IMG/VR virus record: IMGVR_UViG_3300044834_000101
Span: 1 to 51,323 of that record
Source: a virus
Length of the DNA stretch: 51,323 nucleotides
Direction: 5' to 3' (one strand)
The notes under the pieces are model-generated. The model saw only the letters and a list, made by a program, of their open reading frames with translations. It was not told the DNA's origin and did not search any database. Both the position numbers and the translations under genes were made by a program. Positions 7,355 to 14,969 of this stretch are shown here, in pieces. Numbering within the stretch: position 1 is the first letter of the stretch; every line of letters starts with the position of its first letter.

Positions 7355-9087
7355 GCCGCCTCCCGCTGCTTCCCGCGCCTGGCGAGGACCTGTTGGGCGA
7401 GCCGGCGAACCCGATCGGCGGCGTCTGGGGCGGCCTGGTCGAACAGCTGGGCGTCGGGGTCGCGGATCAGCTCCGCTTGGGCGCGCTTGATCCCTAGGGC
7501 GTCCATCACCGCCGGGTCGGATCCGAAGTCGCAGGTGAGGAAGTAGGCGACGACTGGTTCGCTGACGTCCATGCCGTCGCGGTTGAGGCGGCCGATGACC
7601 TGGTCGTGGATGCCGGGCGACCAGTCGAGTTCGCCGAACGCCACCACTTTGCAGACCTGCTGCAGGCCGTCGAGGCCGACGCCGGACCGCAGCGACATCA
7701 GCATCACGCGCGTGTCGTCGTCCTCGATGAAGCGCTGTGCGTTGCGGTCCTTCGCCGCGGGACTCTCGGTGCCCGTATAGAGCACCGGGCCGTGTGCTGC
7801 GAGCATTGTGCGCCACACGTCGTAGACGTCGCGGTGCCACCCCGCGAGCACGACCTTGCGTTCCGACTCGAGCAGCATGTCGACGAACCCGGCGACGTAC
7901 GGGGCCTTCGCGAGGCCGGTGGCGCGGCGCAGCTGCCAGTCGATCTCACCCGACGCCCGCCAGCGTTCCTTGCGGTCGCCGGCGCCGGACAGGATGAGCT
8001 CGGCGAGCGCCTCGACGCCGCCTGCTTCGATCTCGCGTTCGTAGGTGCGCTGGTCGGCCTCTACGTCGTGCGGGATCCGGATCACGTCGGGCAGCTCCTC
8101 GCCGACGTCCTTGCGGGTGCGGCGCAGCAGCAGCCCCTCGTCGCGAAGGTGCGACCCGAGGGCACGCGGGTCGCGCACGCCGACCCTGCCGTTGCCGAGC
8201 TCGCTGCCCCAGGCGCGCACGAACTCGTCGCGGGTGCCGAGCGCGTCGCGCTTGAGCACCTGGATCACGTTGTGGATCTCGCCGCCGTAGTTGTAGACGG
8301 GTGTCGCGGTAGTCCCGACGGCGAACGGGGCGCTGTCCGCGACGCGGCCAGCGGCGGCGTACTTGAAGCTGCCCGACTTCCGCAGCTCCTGCGTTTCGTC
8401 GAAGATGACGGTCTGGACCTGGCCGGCGAGGTGGGCCGCCCACGCGTCGAGCTTCGCGTAGGACATGATCAGCACGTCCGGGTGGTGGCCGCACATGTCG
8501 CGCGTCTGCGACGGGTCGTAGACCTTGCATTGCCGCACGATGTGGCCGCGCAGCATCGGGAAGAACTTGGCCAGCTCGCGTAGCCATTGGCGCTGCACAT
8601 GTGTCTGGCAGACCACCAGTGCCGGTAGGGCGTCCGGGTTGCGCAGCAGCAGCAGCGCCGAGAAGCTCTTGCCGAGCCCGACGTCGTCGCCGATCAGAAG
8701 CCTCCCGAGCGACAGCGCCATGTCGGCGGCCGTCAGCTGGAACTTTTTCGGCGGCAGCGCGGGCTCGAGCCAGCCGTCGGCGGTCAGCCGCTCGCCGGCG
8801 AGGATGCGCTCCACGGTCGCCCGGGTCTCGTCGTACTCGCGGGCGCGCTTCTTGAGGCGCCGCCGGTCGGCGAGCGATATCTCCATCGGGTAGCGCTCGA
8901 GGAACCACACGAGGTCGCGGCCGACCTCGCGCGTGTCGGTGAGGATGATCGTCCCTTCGCGGTTGGCCGCGATCTGGCGGAACCAGCGCTTGAGCTTTTC
9001 CGCGACGTGCGGCTCGCAGAGGATGCCCCACGCCTCGTTCCCGAAGTCGTTCGCCGGGTAGCGCCACACCTTTCCGTACGTCTTCAC
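7351..9087 (-). CDS. SNF2-family DNA helicase/translocase
   Basis: A 578-aa superfamily-2 ATPase; the GTG start (MKTYGKVWRYP) overlaps the upstream nuclease stop as GTGA. Motif I is GDDVGLGKSF (about residues 130-140), motif II the DEAH-type variant FDETQEL, motif III TTATPVY, and motif VI QVIGRLNRDG, which carries the arginine finger. The length is near that of the compact SNF2 helicases found in phages. It probably works with the adjacent PD-(D/E)XK nuclease in replication or recombination. No nuclease domain is fused to it. Confidence 0.9.
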   Translation of the reverse strand: MKTYGKVWRYPANDFGNEAWGILCEPHVAEKLKRWFRQIAANREGTIILTDTREVGRDLVWFLERYPMEISLADRRRLKKRAREYDETRATVERILAGERLTADGWLEPALPPKKFQLTAADMALSLGRLLIGDDVGLGKSFSALLLLRNPDALPALVVCQTHVQRQWLRELAKFFPMLRGHIVRQCKVYDPSQTRDMCGHHPDVLIMSYAKLDAWAAHLAGQVQTVIFDETQELRKSGSFKYAAAGRVADSAPFAVGTTATPVYNYGGEIHNVIQVLKRDALGTRDEFVRAWGSELGNGRVGVRDPRALGSHLRDEGLLLRRTRKDVGEELPDVIRIPHDVEADQRTYEREIEAGGVEALAELILSGAGDRKERWRASGEIDWQLRRATGLAKAPYVAGFVDMLLESERKVVLAGWHRDVYDVWRTMLAAHGPVLYTGTESPAAKDRNAQRFIEDDDTRVMLMSLRSGVGLDGLQQVCKVVAFGELDWSPGIHDQVIGRLNRDGMDVSEPVVAYFLTCDFGSDPAVMDALGIKRAQAELIRDPDAQLFDQAAPDAADRVRRLAQQVLARRGKQREAA

Positions 9088-9443
9088 AGGCCGCCCTTCC
9101 CGAGCCAGATGACATGGACGGGTGTGCCGTCGATCGCGTCCGGGATGGTGGAGTGGCGCGCCCGGTTGGTCACGACCACGAGCGCGTCGACGCTGTCCGA
9201 CGCGGCGTAGCGGCGCAGCTGGCGGGCCAGGTCGCGCGCCGAGCCGTCGACCTTCACCTCGATCGCAAAGCGGCCACCGACGTGCAAGTCGATGCGGTCG
9301 TGGCGGTTGAGCCGCACTTCGCGCTCCACCTCGAGGCCCTCGGCGACGAGGACGTCGGCGATCGCCTGCTGCAGGTCCGCCTCGCTCCCGTACAGGAAGC
9401 GGCCGGCGCTCAGCGCCGCGAGCACCCGGTCGAGAGTGGTCAC
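9084..9443 (-). CDS. PD-(D/E)XK-type nuclease-like protein, 119 aa
   Basis: The start is a GTG at 9441-9443 (MTTLDRVLAALSAGRFLYG). Residues about 55-80 show RIDLHVGGRFAIEVKVDGS, i.e. Asp ... Glu-x-Lys on adjacent strands, the metal-binding core of restriction-endonuclease-like folds. A conserved helix precedes it (EADLQQAIADVL). The size fits a minimal single-domain nuclease. It is directly coupled to the SNF2 helicase gene, suggesting joint action on DNA. Confidence 0.75.
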   Translation of the reverse strand: MTTLDRVLAALSAGRFLYGSEADLQQAIADVLVAEGLEVEREVRLNRHDRIDLHVGGRFAIEVKVDGSARDLARQLRRYAASDSVDALVVVTNRARHSTIPDAIDGTPVHVIWLGKGGL

Positions 9444-9682
9444 GCAGGCACCCGCTCCCGCCGGCGCCGGTCGGACCGGCGCGATCGCACGGACGCAATC
9501 GGCACTCCCACGAGGTCGGCGATACTGGCGTCCGGCCACCCCGCATCCTCGAGGTCGGCCATCCAGCCGCGCACGAACGCGGCTCCCAGCATCCGGCACG
9601 GGTAGCAGGTGCCCGTCTTCGCAGATCCACGGCCGCACAGCGGATCGCCGCAGACCTCGCAGTGCGTCGGCCGGCCCGTCAC
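9440..9682 (-). CDS. Zinc-finger/HTH-like small protein, 80 aa
   Basis: The GTG start overlaps the DUF5131 stop. Residues 8-30 hold four or five cysteines (CEVCGDPLCGRGSAKTGTCYPC), an apparent zinc ribbon. The C-terminal part (ASIADLVGVPIASVRSRRSD) resembles the recognition part of a helix-turn-helix. Probably nucleic-acid binding; not further identified. Confidence 0.55.
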   Translation of the reverse strand: MTGRPTHCEVCGDPLCGRGSAKTGTCYPCRMLGAAFVRGWMADLEDAGWPDASIADLVGVPIASVRSRRSDRRRRERVPA

Positions 9683-10578
9683 GCGGCCACCGGGTGGCGA
9701 TGGACAACCGTCGGGAACTCGTCCCACGTCCGGCCGTCCAGCTCCCGACCCCCGGACTTCGGGGTGCGGCCGCCCCACTGCTTGAAGAAGAAGGCCGTCG
9801 TCGTACCGCGTTTTCCACACCTGACGCAGTCCATGTTCAGGCCGTCATCGCTGCAAAGGCGCCCATGGCCCCAGCACGTCGTGCACCGACAGGCGTCGCG
9901 GAGGTCGCGGACCCACTCCGGCCGCATCGGTCGATGCTTGGGCCCCGACTCGCCACCGACGATCAGCCAGTCGATCCCTGTGAGGTCGAGTCCGCAGCCG
10001 TCCGCCGGCGACCCGTCTGACCAGCAATCGCCGTAGCGCGTCCAGTGAGGGATCAGCCGCCCGAGCAGGGGTTCGGCGCTGATGAACCTGACCGCCGCCG
10101 GCGTCTGCCGCAGCAGGTCGGCGCGGTCGACGTAGCGGCGGTTCTCGATCGTGACGCCCAGCCACACGTTCGGCATGATCGGGTGCCATCCGTCACCCGC
10201 CTTGCCGTCGTAGACGACGCGACTGACCACGTCGAGCATCCGCTCGGGCCGCTTCGTCAACACCTGGAAGGTGTGCTGCGGCGCGAGCGCCATGACGCGG
10301 AAGACTCGGTTGACGAAATAGTCCGGAATGTCCTCGTGGAAGAGGTCGCTCATCGAGTTGACGAACACCATCCGCGGCCGGCGCCAGTGCAACGGCTTCT
10401 CGAGGCGGTCGGGGTGGAAGCGCAGCGGCAGCTCGCCCTTCACGAACCGGCGCCCGTCCTTGCGCATTGGCGGGGTGTCCTCGATGTAGCAGTGGGCGCA
10501 GCCAGGCGACACCTTCGTGCAGCCCGTGACGGGGTTCCAGGTGGCGTCGGTCCACTCGATGCCCGAGTGCTCGCTCAT
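9679..10578 (-). CDS. DUF5131 family protein (phage Gp37/Gp68-like)
   Basis: A 299-aa protein starting MSEHSGIEWTDATWNPVTGC, then TKVSPGCAHCY: the signature of the Gp37/Gp68 (DUF5131) family, whose three-Cys motif is related to radical-SAM-type proteins. Further family features are FVNSMSDLFHEDIP, TKRPERM, NVWLGVTIEN and ISAEPLLG, ending FFFKQWGG. A four-Cys zinc-like cluster (CRCTTC...CVRCG) lies near residue 260. The biochemical role of the family is not established. No TcmP-type partner was recognised next to it. The start overlaps the upstream stop by 4 nt. Confidence 0.9.
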   Translation of the reverse strand: MSEHSGIEWTDATWNPVTGCTKVSPGCAHCYIEDTPPMRKDGRRFVKGELPLRFHPDRLEKPLHWRRPRMVFVNSMSDLFHEDIPDYFVNRVFRVMALAPQHTFQVLTKRPERMLDVVSRVVYDGKAGDGWHPIMPNVWLGVTIENRRYVDRADLLRQTPAAVRFISAEPLLGRLIPHWTRYGDCWSDGSPADGCGLDLTGIDWLIVGGESGPKHRPMRPEWVRDLRDACRCTTCWGHGRLCSDDGLNMDCVRCGKRGTTTAFFFKQWGGRTPKSGGRELDGRTWDEFPTVVHRHPVAA

Positions 10579-11228
10579 GCCGCCTGCCCTGCGGCCGCCT
10601 CGTCTGGGCCGAGGGAGGTGCCTGACCCCTGTGTGCGGTACATGGCGACGCCGTGCTTGATCGCGAAGCAGGCGAGCAGGAAGTGGTGGTCCCAGTCCTT
10701 GAGGTCCCACTCCCACGCGTCGAAGACCTGCCGTCCGTTGTGCTCGAAGTCCCGCAACGCCTCTCGAGCCGGGTGCTCGAACTCCAGGTCGACATACCGG
10801 ACGTGCTCACGCCACGCGGCCTGGAGAGCAAACAGGTCCTTGGCCGTGTCGGCGGCGCTGGTCAGCGCTTCCGCGACCCGTTCGTCGAGGTTCGAGCGCT
10901 GGTAGACGCGGGTACCGTCCCGCGCACCGCGGCTGGTGATCTTCTCCGACCAGTAGCCGGGGTTGATGTCGCCATCGGCTGCGAAGAAGTCGATCATGTC
11001 GGCGATCCGGGCGAAGACGAAGCCTCCGCCGATGTCGCCGTCGATTACCAGGTGCCCGGGCCACGTGACGAGGTCGAAGCCGTACATCCAGCTATTCGGC
11101 CGCGCGAACCGCAGGTGCCGATACAAGCCGTCCTCGTGGAGGACGGTCATCTCGTGATCGGCGAACGCCTCCTCGGCCTGCCGCCGCGCGCGCGGGTATG
11201 GGTCAGGTCGGACCTGCGTCGGTGGCAT
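10575..11228 (-). CDS. Conserved-looking phage protein of unknown function, 217 aa
   Basis: It starts MPPTQVRPDPYPRARRQAEE and overlaps the integrase 3' end by 26 nt. The core (LYRHLRFARPNSWMYGFDLV, then GHLVIDGDIGGGFVFARI) is rich in aromatic and Gly residues, and it ends with a helical region containing WDLKDWDHHFLLACFAIKHG. This pattern is often seen in phage proteins that carry no functional name. No catalytic signature is clear. Function unknown. Confidence 0.65.
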   Translation of the reverse strand: MPPTQVRPDPYPRARRQAEEAFADHEMTVLHEDGLYRHLRFARPNSWMYGFDLVTWPGHLVIDGDIGGGFVFARIADMIDFFAADGDINPGYWSEKITSRGARDGTRVYQRSNLDERVAEALTSAADTAKDLFALQAAWREHVRYVDLEFEHPAREALRDFEHNGRQVFDAWEWDLKDWDHHFLLACFAIKHGVAMYRTQGSGTSLGPDEAAAGQAA

Positions 11229-12384
11229 GGCGGTGCCCCCTTTCTCGCGCCCGTTGGCGGGCGCGGACGATGCGTTCCTCGGCCGACACCCGGTCGGCTG
11301 GGTCGAACTCCCTGAAGGCGTGGAGGTATGTGGAGAGGCAGACGGCGGGGGAGTGGCCGGCCTGCTCGGCGACGTCGGCGACGGACCGCCCCTCGTGGAT
11401 CAGCAGACTGACGAACGAGTGCCGGAGGTCGTAGGGGACGTGGCCGGCCGGGACGCCGCAGGCGGCCGCTACGGGCCGGTAGACGCGGTCGCGCCAGTTG
11501 TCCCAGGTGTCCTTCGGCCACACGTTGCCGTTGGCGTCGGGGAACAGCAGGTCGTCGGGCCGGGGACGGCCGGCGGCCATCAGGTACTCCGCGAGGTCCT
11601 GGCGCAGCGGCCCGAACAGCGTCACCGACCTTGCCCGCTCGAGCTTGGCCTTCTCGAGCGCCAGCGTCTTCTTGCCGACGGCCGCGACTGGGAGAGCGAG
11701 CGCCTCGAACGGCCGCAGCCCGGCGTAGGCGAGGATCGAGACGATGGTCGCGTCGCGCACCCGGCCCTTGCCGATGAAGGTGTCGCGGATCGCCTCGACG
11801 GTTTCGGGCGCCACGATCTGTGGCTTGCGCCGCCGCCTAGTCGACGGCTTCGCGACACCGGCGGCCGGGTTGGTCGCCATCCGTCCCCACTGCACGGCGC
11901 GGTCGAAGACGGCGTTCACGGTCATGAGCGACCGGCCGACCGACCATTGGCCGACGCGGACGCGGCGTTCGCCGCGGGCGGTGCGCAGCACACGGTTGGC
12001 GCGTTCGAGGTCGACGCGCAGCCCGGCGATCGTCTCTGGGGTGATCTCTCGCAGCCGCAGCCCGCCGATGCGGGGCAGGATGTAGTTGTCGAGCAGCATC
12101 GCGTGCTGGTCGAGCGTGTTCTGCTTGAGGTTCGGCAGCGCGTACAGCTCCCACCAGTCGTTGGCGAGCTCGGCGAACGTCTGCTCGACCGCGGCGATGA
12201 GGCCGACGCCGCCGACGCGCTTGTTCAACGTCACCTTCGCGTCGAACGCGTCCGCCAGCTGCTTCTTGCCGACGATCCGGGACCGTTCGCGGCCCCCTTC
12301 GCGCCACCGGACGCGGTAGATGATCGTTCCGTCCTTGGCGCGACGGACCCGCCCGTCGCGGCCCTTCGCGGCTTCCACGCTCAT
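11203..12384 (-). CDS. int: Tyrosine-type site-specific integrase
   Basis: A 393-aa protein from the ATG 12382-12384 (MSVEAAKGRDGRVRRAKDGT). An N-terminal AP2-like/SAM-like arm-binding region (RVRWREGGRERSR) and core-binding domain precede the catalytic domain. That domain shows Arg in ILAYAGLRPFEALAL, the DLRHSF box (with Tyr, as YDLRHSF, where many integrases have His), GHSPAVCL, and the nucleophile Tyr in STYLHAF. It catalyses phage integration and, with the upstream excisionase-like protein, probably excision. It is embedded in the early operon, and no attP could be placed beside it. Confidence 0.95.
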   Translation of the reverse strand: MSVEAAKGRDGRVRRAKDGTIIYRVRWREGGRERSRIVGKKQLADAFDAKVTLNKRVGGVGLIAAVEQTFAELANDWWELYALPNLKQNTLDQHAMLLDNYILPRIGGLRLREITPETIAGLRVDLERANRVLRTARGERRVRVGQWSVGRSLMTVNAVFDRAVQWGRMATNPAAGVAKPSTRRRRKPQIVAPETVEAIRDTFIGKGRVRDATIVSILAYAGLRPFEALALPVAAVGKKTLALEKAKLERARSVTLFGPLRQDLAEYLMAAGRPRPDDLLFPDANGNVWPKDTWDNWRDRVYRPVAAACGVPAGHVPYDLRHSFVSLLIHEGRSVADVAEQAGHSPAVCLSTYLHAFREFDPADRVSAEERIVRARQRARERGHRHATDAGPT

Positions 12385-12632
12385 GCCATCCCCCTCTGTC
12401 GCCTGGCCCGTCCGCGGAAGCCTCCCGCATCGGTCAAGGCGCGCACCGGGGCCGGCGCTGGCGGCTGGACGACGTTGTCGTCGACCCACTGCTCGAGGTC
12501 TGACTCGCGCACTGCGTACTTGCCGCGCAGCAGCGAGGCGCGAAGCTCGCCCTTCCGGATCGCGCGCAAGATGGCGTGGTAGCCGACCGGCACGCGGTCA
12601 GCTACCTCGCGCGGCGACAGCAGCTGCTCCAT
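12381..12632 (-). CDS. Excisionase-like helix-turn-helix protein, 83 aa
   Basis: It starts MEQLLSPREVADRVPVGYHA; the segment to WVDDNVV is the MerR/Xis-like (DNA-binding excisionase family) winged-helix layout (LSPREVADRV ... AIRKGELRA ... YAVRESDLEQWV). A basic tail (RGRARRQRG) follows. It lies immediately upstream of, and overlaps, the integrase (ATGA), which supports a recombination-directionality role; family members can also be plain repressors. Confidence 0.75.
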   Translation of the reverse strand: MEQLLSPREVADRVPVGYHAILRAIRKGELRASLLRGKYAVRESDLEQWVDDNVVQPPAPAPVRALTDAGGFRGRARRQRGMA

Positions 12633-12985
12633 CAGGCGGCAGCCTCGCCGTGGTTCGGTGTCCAGGCGCCGTCGACGTCGTAGAGGGCCTGCTCGATTTC
12701 GGCGGGGTCGCCTCCGGTGCAGGCCGCGCACGCGAACCCGCCCGGCGCGGTCGAGCAGCCGACATGGAGGGGCCCCTCCCAGGCACAGACGACGCACTCG
12801 ATCGTCGACGGGTCGTACTCGCCCGATTCGTGCCGAAGCCGGTGCGCTTCATCGGCCGGCATGACGACCGTGCGGACGGAGCCGCGGTCGGGGTGCCAGC
12901 AGGTCATGAGCGCGCAGGTACCGCAGACGGGGCAGGCGCGCGTCTCGCCGGGGCCGGGCTTCGGCCGTTCGGGCGGTGGGGTCAT
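12632..12985 (-). CDS. Zinc-ribbon protein, 117 aa
   Basis: The start ATG 12983-12985 (MTPPPERPKPGPGETRACPVCGTC...) overlaps the upstream membrane-protein stop. Cysteine pairs CPVC at the N-terminus and CVVC, then CAAC, towards the C-terminus suggest two zinc sites. No catalytic features. Probably a small DNA- or protein-binding factor; function unknown. Confidence 0.55.
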   Translation of the reverse strand: MTPPPERPKPGPGETRACPVCGTCALMTCWHPDRGSVRTVVMPADEAHRLRHESGEYDPSTIECVVCAWEGPLHVGCSTAPGGFACAACTGGDPAEIEQALYDVDGAWTPNHGEAAA

Positions 12986-13191
12986 CGTTCCTCTTTCGCT
13001 CGGTGGCGACAGGCCCGCGTCGCTTCGGTCAGCACCACCAGCGCGACCATGGCGCCGGCGGCCAGCAGCGGCGTCTCGATGCCGGGCACGAGGTCGTTCA
13101 GCGCGACGAGCAGGTCGCGGGCGAGCACTCCGAGGACGACGATGAACACGACGTAGTCGATCCGCACGTCTCGGGGTGGGCGGCGGATCAC
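12982..13191 (-). CDS. Small two-helix membrane protein, 69 aa
   Basis: The GTG start at 13189-13191 overlaps the preceding stop. Two hydrophobic segments (about residues 12-30, DYVVFIVVLGVLARDLLVAL, and about 38-55, TPLLAAGAMVALVVLTEA) give a predicted double-spanning membrane protein with a basic C-terminus (CRHRAKEER). Its place in the early operon, away from the lysis genes, argues against it being the main holin; superinfection exclusion is one possibility. Confidence 0.6.
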   Translation of the reverse strand: MIRRPPRDVRIDYVVFIVVLGVLARDLLVALNDLVPGIETPLLAAGAMVALVVLTEATRACRHRAKEER

Positions 13192-13598
13192 CAGGCACCC
13201 CGGTCGCGTTCGCGTTGCTGGTCGCGCGTCCGGCGGCGGTGCGGCCCGCCGTCACGCTGCGTGCTTCGCACTCCCTTGGGCCCGTGGTGGTTCTTCGGCC
13301 GACGGCGTTCGGCGCGTTCGGCGGCGCGCTGCGCGCAGTCCGCGGGTCCGCTGCCGCGGACGAGGCAGGTCTTCACCACACCGCTGGGGTTCATCGGCAA
13401 GGCGATGTCGTCGCCGAGCATCAGCCATCGGCTCGCATCGGCGAGCCGGGACGAGTCTGCCCACGGCGGCATCTCGTGGCGGCGCTCCGCGTTGGGCAGT
13501 AGCCGCGCGAGTTCGGCCTTGGCCTGGTCGAACGTCAGCGTCGGCCTGACACGCTCGACGTACCGCTCGATGGCGTGGTCTTCGAGAATCAGGGTCAC
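13188..13598 (-). CDS. Hypothetical basic protein, 136 aa
   Basis: It starts MTLILEDHAIERYVERVRPT (GTG) in GTGA overlap with the replication gene. The N-terminal 90 residues (HAIERYVERVRPTLTFDQAK, ALPMNPSGVVKTCLVRG) look like the small phage family with a conserved H-A-[IL]-x-R-[FY] motif; the C-terminus is strongly basic and low complexity. The molecular role is unknown. Confidence 0.6.
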   Translation of the reverse strand: MTLILEDHAIERYVERVRPTLTFDQAKAELARLLPNAERRHEMPPWADSSRLADASRWLMLGDDIALPMNPSGVVKTCLVRGSGPADCAQRAAERAERRRPKNHHGPKGVRSTQRDGGPHRRRTRDQQRERDRGAW

Positions 13599-14242
13599 GT
13601 CGCCGTCTCCTCACGTTCGAGCGTCGCGAACGCCGCCTCGATCGACGTGCCGTGCTCGGCGCTGACGCGACGGGCACGGCGGAACAGCTCGAGGGTGCTG
13701 GGCGCGATGCGCCGCTCGACGCGGGCTCGCACCATGTCGGCGGTCACGCCGTCGGGGCCGTGGACGACCCGCATCACCCAGAGCGCGCCGAGCGCGAACG
13801 GCACCGGCAAGTCCGGCACGTGGTCGGTCACCCAGCGAACATCACGCCACCCACGGCTGCGGCGGGCGTCCTGGGAACGCAGCATGGCCGTCAGCACCGC
13901 GGCGGCGTTGCGCGACCGGGTCCGGCCGGCGCGGTGCAATGCAACGACCGCCTCGGCAGCCTCGATCGGGTCGGCATGCCGCTCAAGGTCGAGCGCCGCC
14001 CGGATCGCGGCCGGTTTCGCCTCGAGGCTCGTCGCTCGGAGGATGTCGATCACCTGGTCCACGACCTGAGGGTCGGTCTTCCCCCCGTCGGCAGCTCCCG
14101 TCAGGTTCGTCGCGCGCGCGCCGTCGGCCACCGACGAAGGAGGAGAAGAAGCAGTTCTCTCTTCTCTTTCTCTGTATCTGGATCTGGGGGCGTGACGTTC
14201 GTCCAAGGGGTCACGCGTGACTTCGTCGTGATGGTCGGTCAC
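13595..14242 (-). CDS. Replication-associated protein, 215 aa (partner of the initiator-like gene)
   Basis: The GTG start at 14240-14242 overlaps the upstream gene's stop. After a charged N-terminus the protein is helical (VVDQVIDILRATSLEAKPAA, AAAVLTAMLRSQ...WRDVRWVTDHV). It directly follows the initiator-like gene, and its 5' end carries the pyrimidine tract and GTGAC repeats described as a candidate origin. A role in replication or helicase loading is inferred from position only; no Walker motif is present. Confidence 0.5.
   Translation of the reverse strand: MTDHHDEVTRDPLDERHAPRSRYREREERTASSPPSSVADGARATNLTGAADGGKTDPQVVDQVIDILRATSLEAKPAAIRAALDLERHADPIEAAEAVVALHRAGRTRSRNAAAVLTAMLRSQDARRSRGWRDVRWVTDHVPDLPVPFALGALWVMRVVHGPDGVTADMVRARVERRIAPSTLELFRRARRVSAEHGTSIEAAFATLEREETAT
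14150..14242. other. Candidate replication origin inside the replication genes
   Basis: In an otherwise GC-rich genome, 14155-14181 is a nearly pure pyrimidine run (plus strand TTCTCTCTTCTCTTTCTCTG). It is followed within 60 nt by four copies of GTGAC/GTCAC (14192, 14210, 14217, 14238), two of which form the palindrome TCACGCGTGA. Repeats next to a low-melting tract inside a replication gene recall lambda-type origins. This is inference from layout only. Confidence 0.3.
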
Positions 14243-14622
14243 GCGGCGCCCTCCCACGGGAGGTGTTCTTGCCGCTGGCGGTCGCGCCTGTCCGCCTGCC
14301 GCTTCGCGGCACCGAGGCGGTCCTGCTCGACCTGCTCCCGCGACCTGTTGTGCTCGAGGTAGTCGTGCACCAGGTAGCCCCCGTCGATGCGGTCGAACAG
14401 CCGCGCTCCGATGGCGTGGTCGATCACTTCGCGCCGCTGTTTCGGGCGCAGCAGCGCTAGTTGGCGATCCACCCACGAGTTGCGGACCTCGCCGTCGGTG
14501 AGGTGCTGCGCGGAGTGGGCGATCGCCTTGGCGTGTAGCGCCACGGCCGCTGCGGCCACCAACGAGGTCAGCTCGAACTTCGGGTGTGACTCGTAGGACC
14601 CGTACAGCTTCGCCCACGACAT
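14239..14622 (-). CDS. Phage replication-initiator-like N-terminal domain protein, 127 aa
   Basis: It starts MSWAKLYGSYESHPKFELTS. The W-x-KL-x(4-6)-HPK opening, with LTDGEV and LLRPKQRREVIDHAIGARLF and the wing GGYLVHDYLEHN, is typical of the winged-helix N-terminal domain of phage replisome-organiser/initiator proteins. The tail is basic (RDRQRQEH). The usual C-terminal part may be supplied by the following gene. Start and stop overlap neighbours by 1-4 nt. Confidence 0.7.
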   Translation of the reverse strand: MSWAKLYGSYESHPKFELTSLVAAAAVALHAKAIAHSAQHLTDGEVRNSWVDRQLALLRPKQRREVIDHAIGARLFDRIDGGYLVHDYLEHNRSREQVEQDRLGAAKRQADRRDRQRQEHLPWEGAA

Positions 14623-14969
14623 CAGCGGACGGCCTTTTCGAGCGCTCCGACGAGCGCGTCGCGCTGACGTACGGTGAGGATCCCGAGGGGCCGCTGCTCG
14701 CTCAGCACGCCGGCTTCGTCGAGGAGACGCCGCGACCTGGTGCGCTCGAAGCGCCTGATGGCGCACAGCAACTCGAGCACCGGCATCGACCGCATGCACT
14801 CCGGCGGGTCCATCAGCACAGCGGCCGCGGCGGCCGCAGACTCGCGGCTCGGCTTGCGGTAGATGGCTCGCTTCACCTTCGAGCGGGCGATGCGGACGGT
14901 GTTCGCCTTCCGCAGCGCGGACATGTGCTGCGGCTCGTCGATCGTCGGGGCGGGAAAGCTGGCTGTCAC
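14622..14969 (-). CDS. Integration host factor-like protein (actinobacterial mIHF type)
   Basis: A 115-aa protein; GTG start overlapping the nuclease stop. The layout matches actinobacterial mIHF: an N-terminal basic helix (SALRKANTVRIARSKVKRAI), a central VLELLCAIRRF, then a helix-two-turns-helix-like stretch (RSRRLLDEAGVLSEQRPLGI) ending TVRQRDALVGALEK. Host mIHF bends and coats DNA and supports phage integration. A phage-borne copy next to recombination and replication genes suggests a role in integration complexes or origin architecture. Identification rests on the pattern; sequence similarity is moderate. Confidence 0.7.
   Translation of the reverse strand: MTASFPAPTIDEPQHMSALRKANTVRIARSKVKRAIYRKPSRESAAAAAAVLMDPPECMRSMPVLELLCAIRRFERTRSRRLLDEAGVLSEQRPLGILTVRQRDALVGALEKAVR

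Noticed and set aside
9679-10578. Conventional radical SAM enzyme
   Set aside because: The cysteine spacing (C-x6-C-x2-C in GCTKVSPGCAHC) differs from CxxxCxxC and fits the DUF5131/Gp37-Gp68 family instead.
12982-13191. Holin
   Set aside because: Two membrane helices fit, but it lies in the early operon far from the endolysin, where a different membrane protein pair is encoded.
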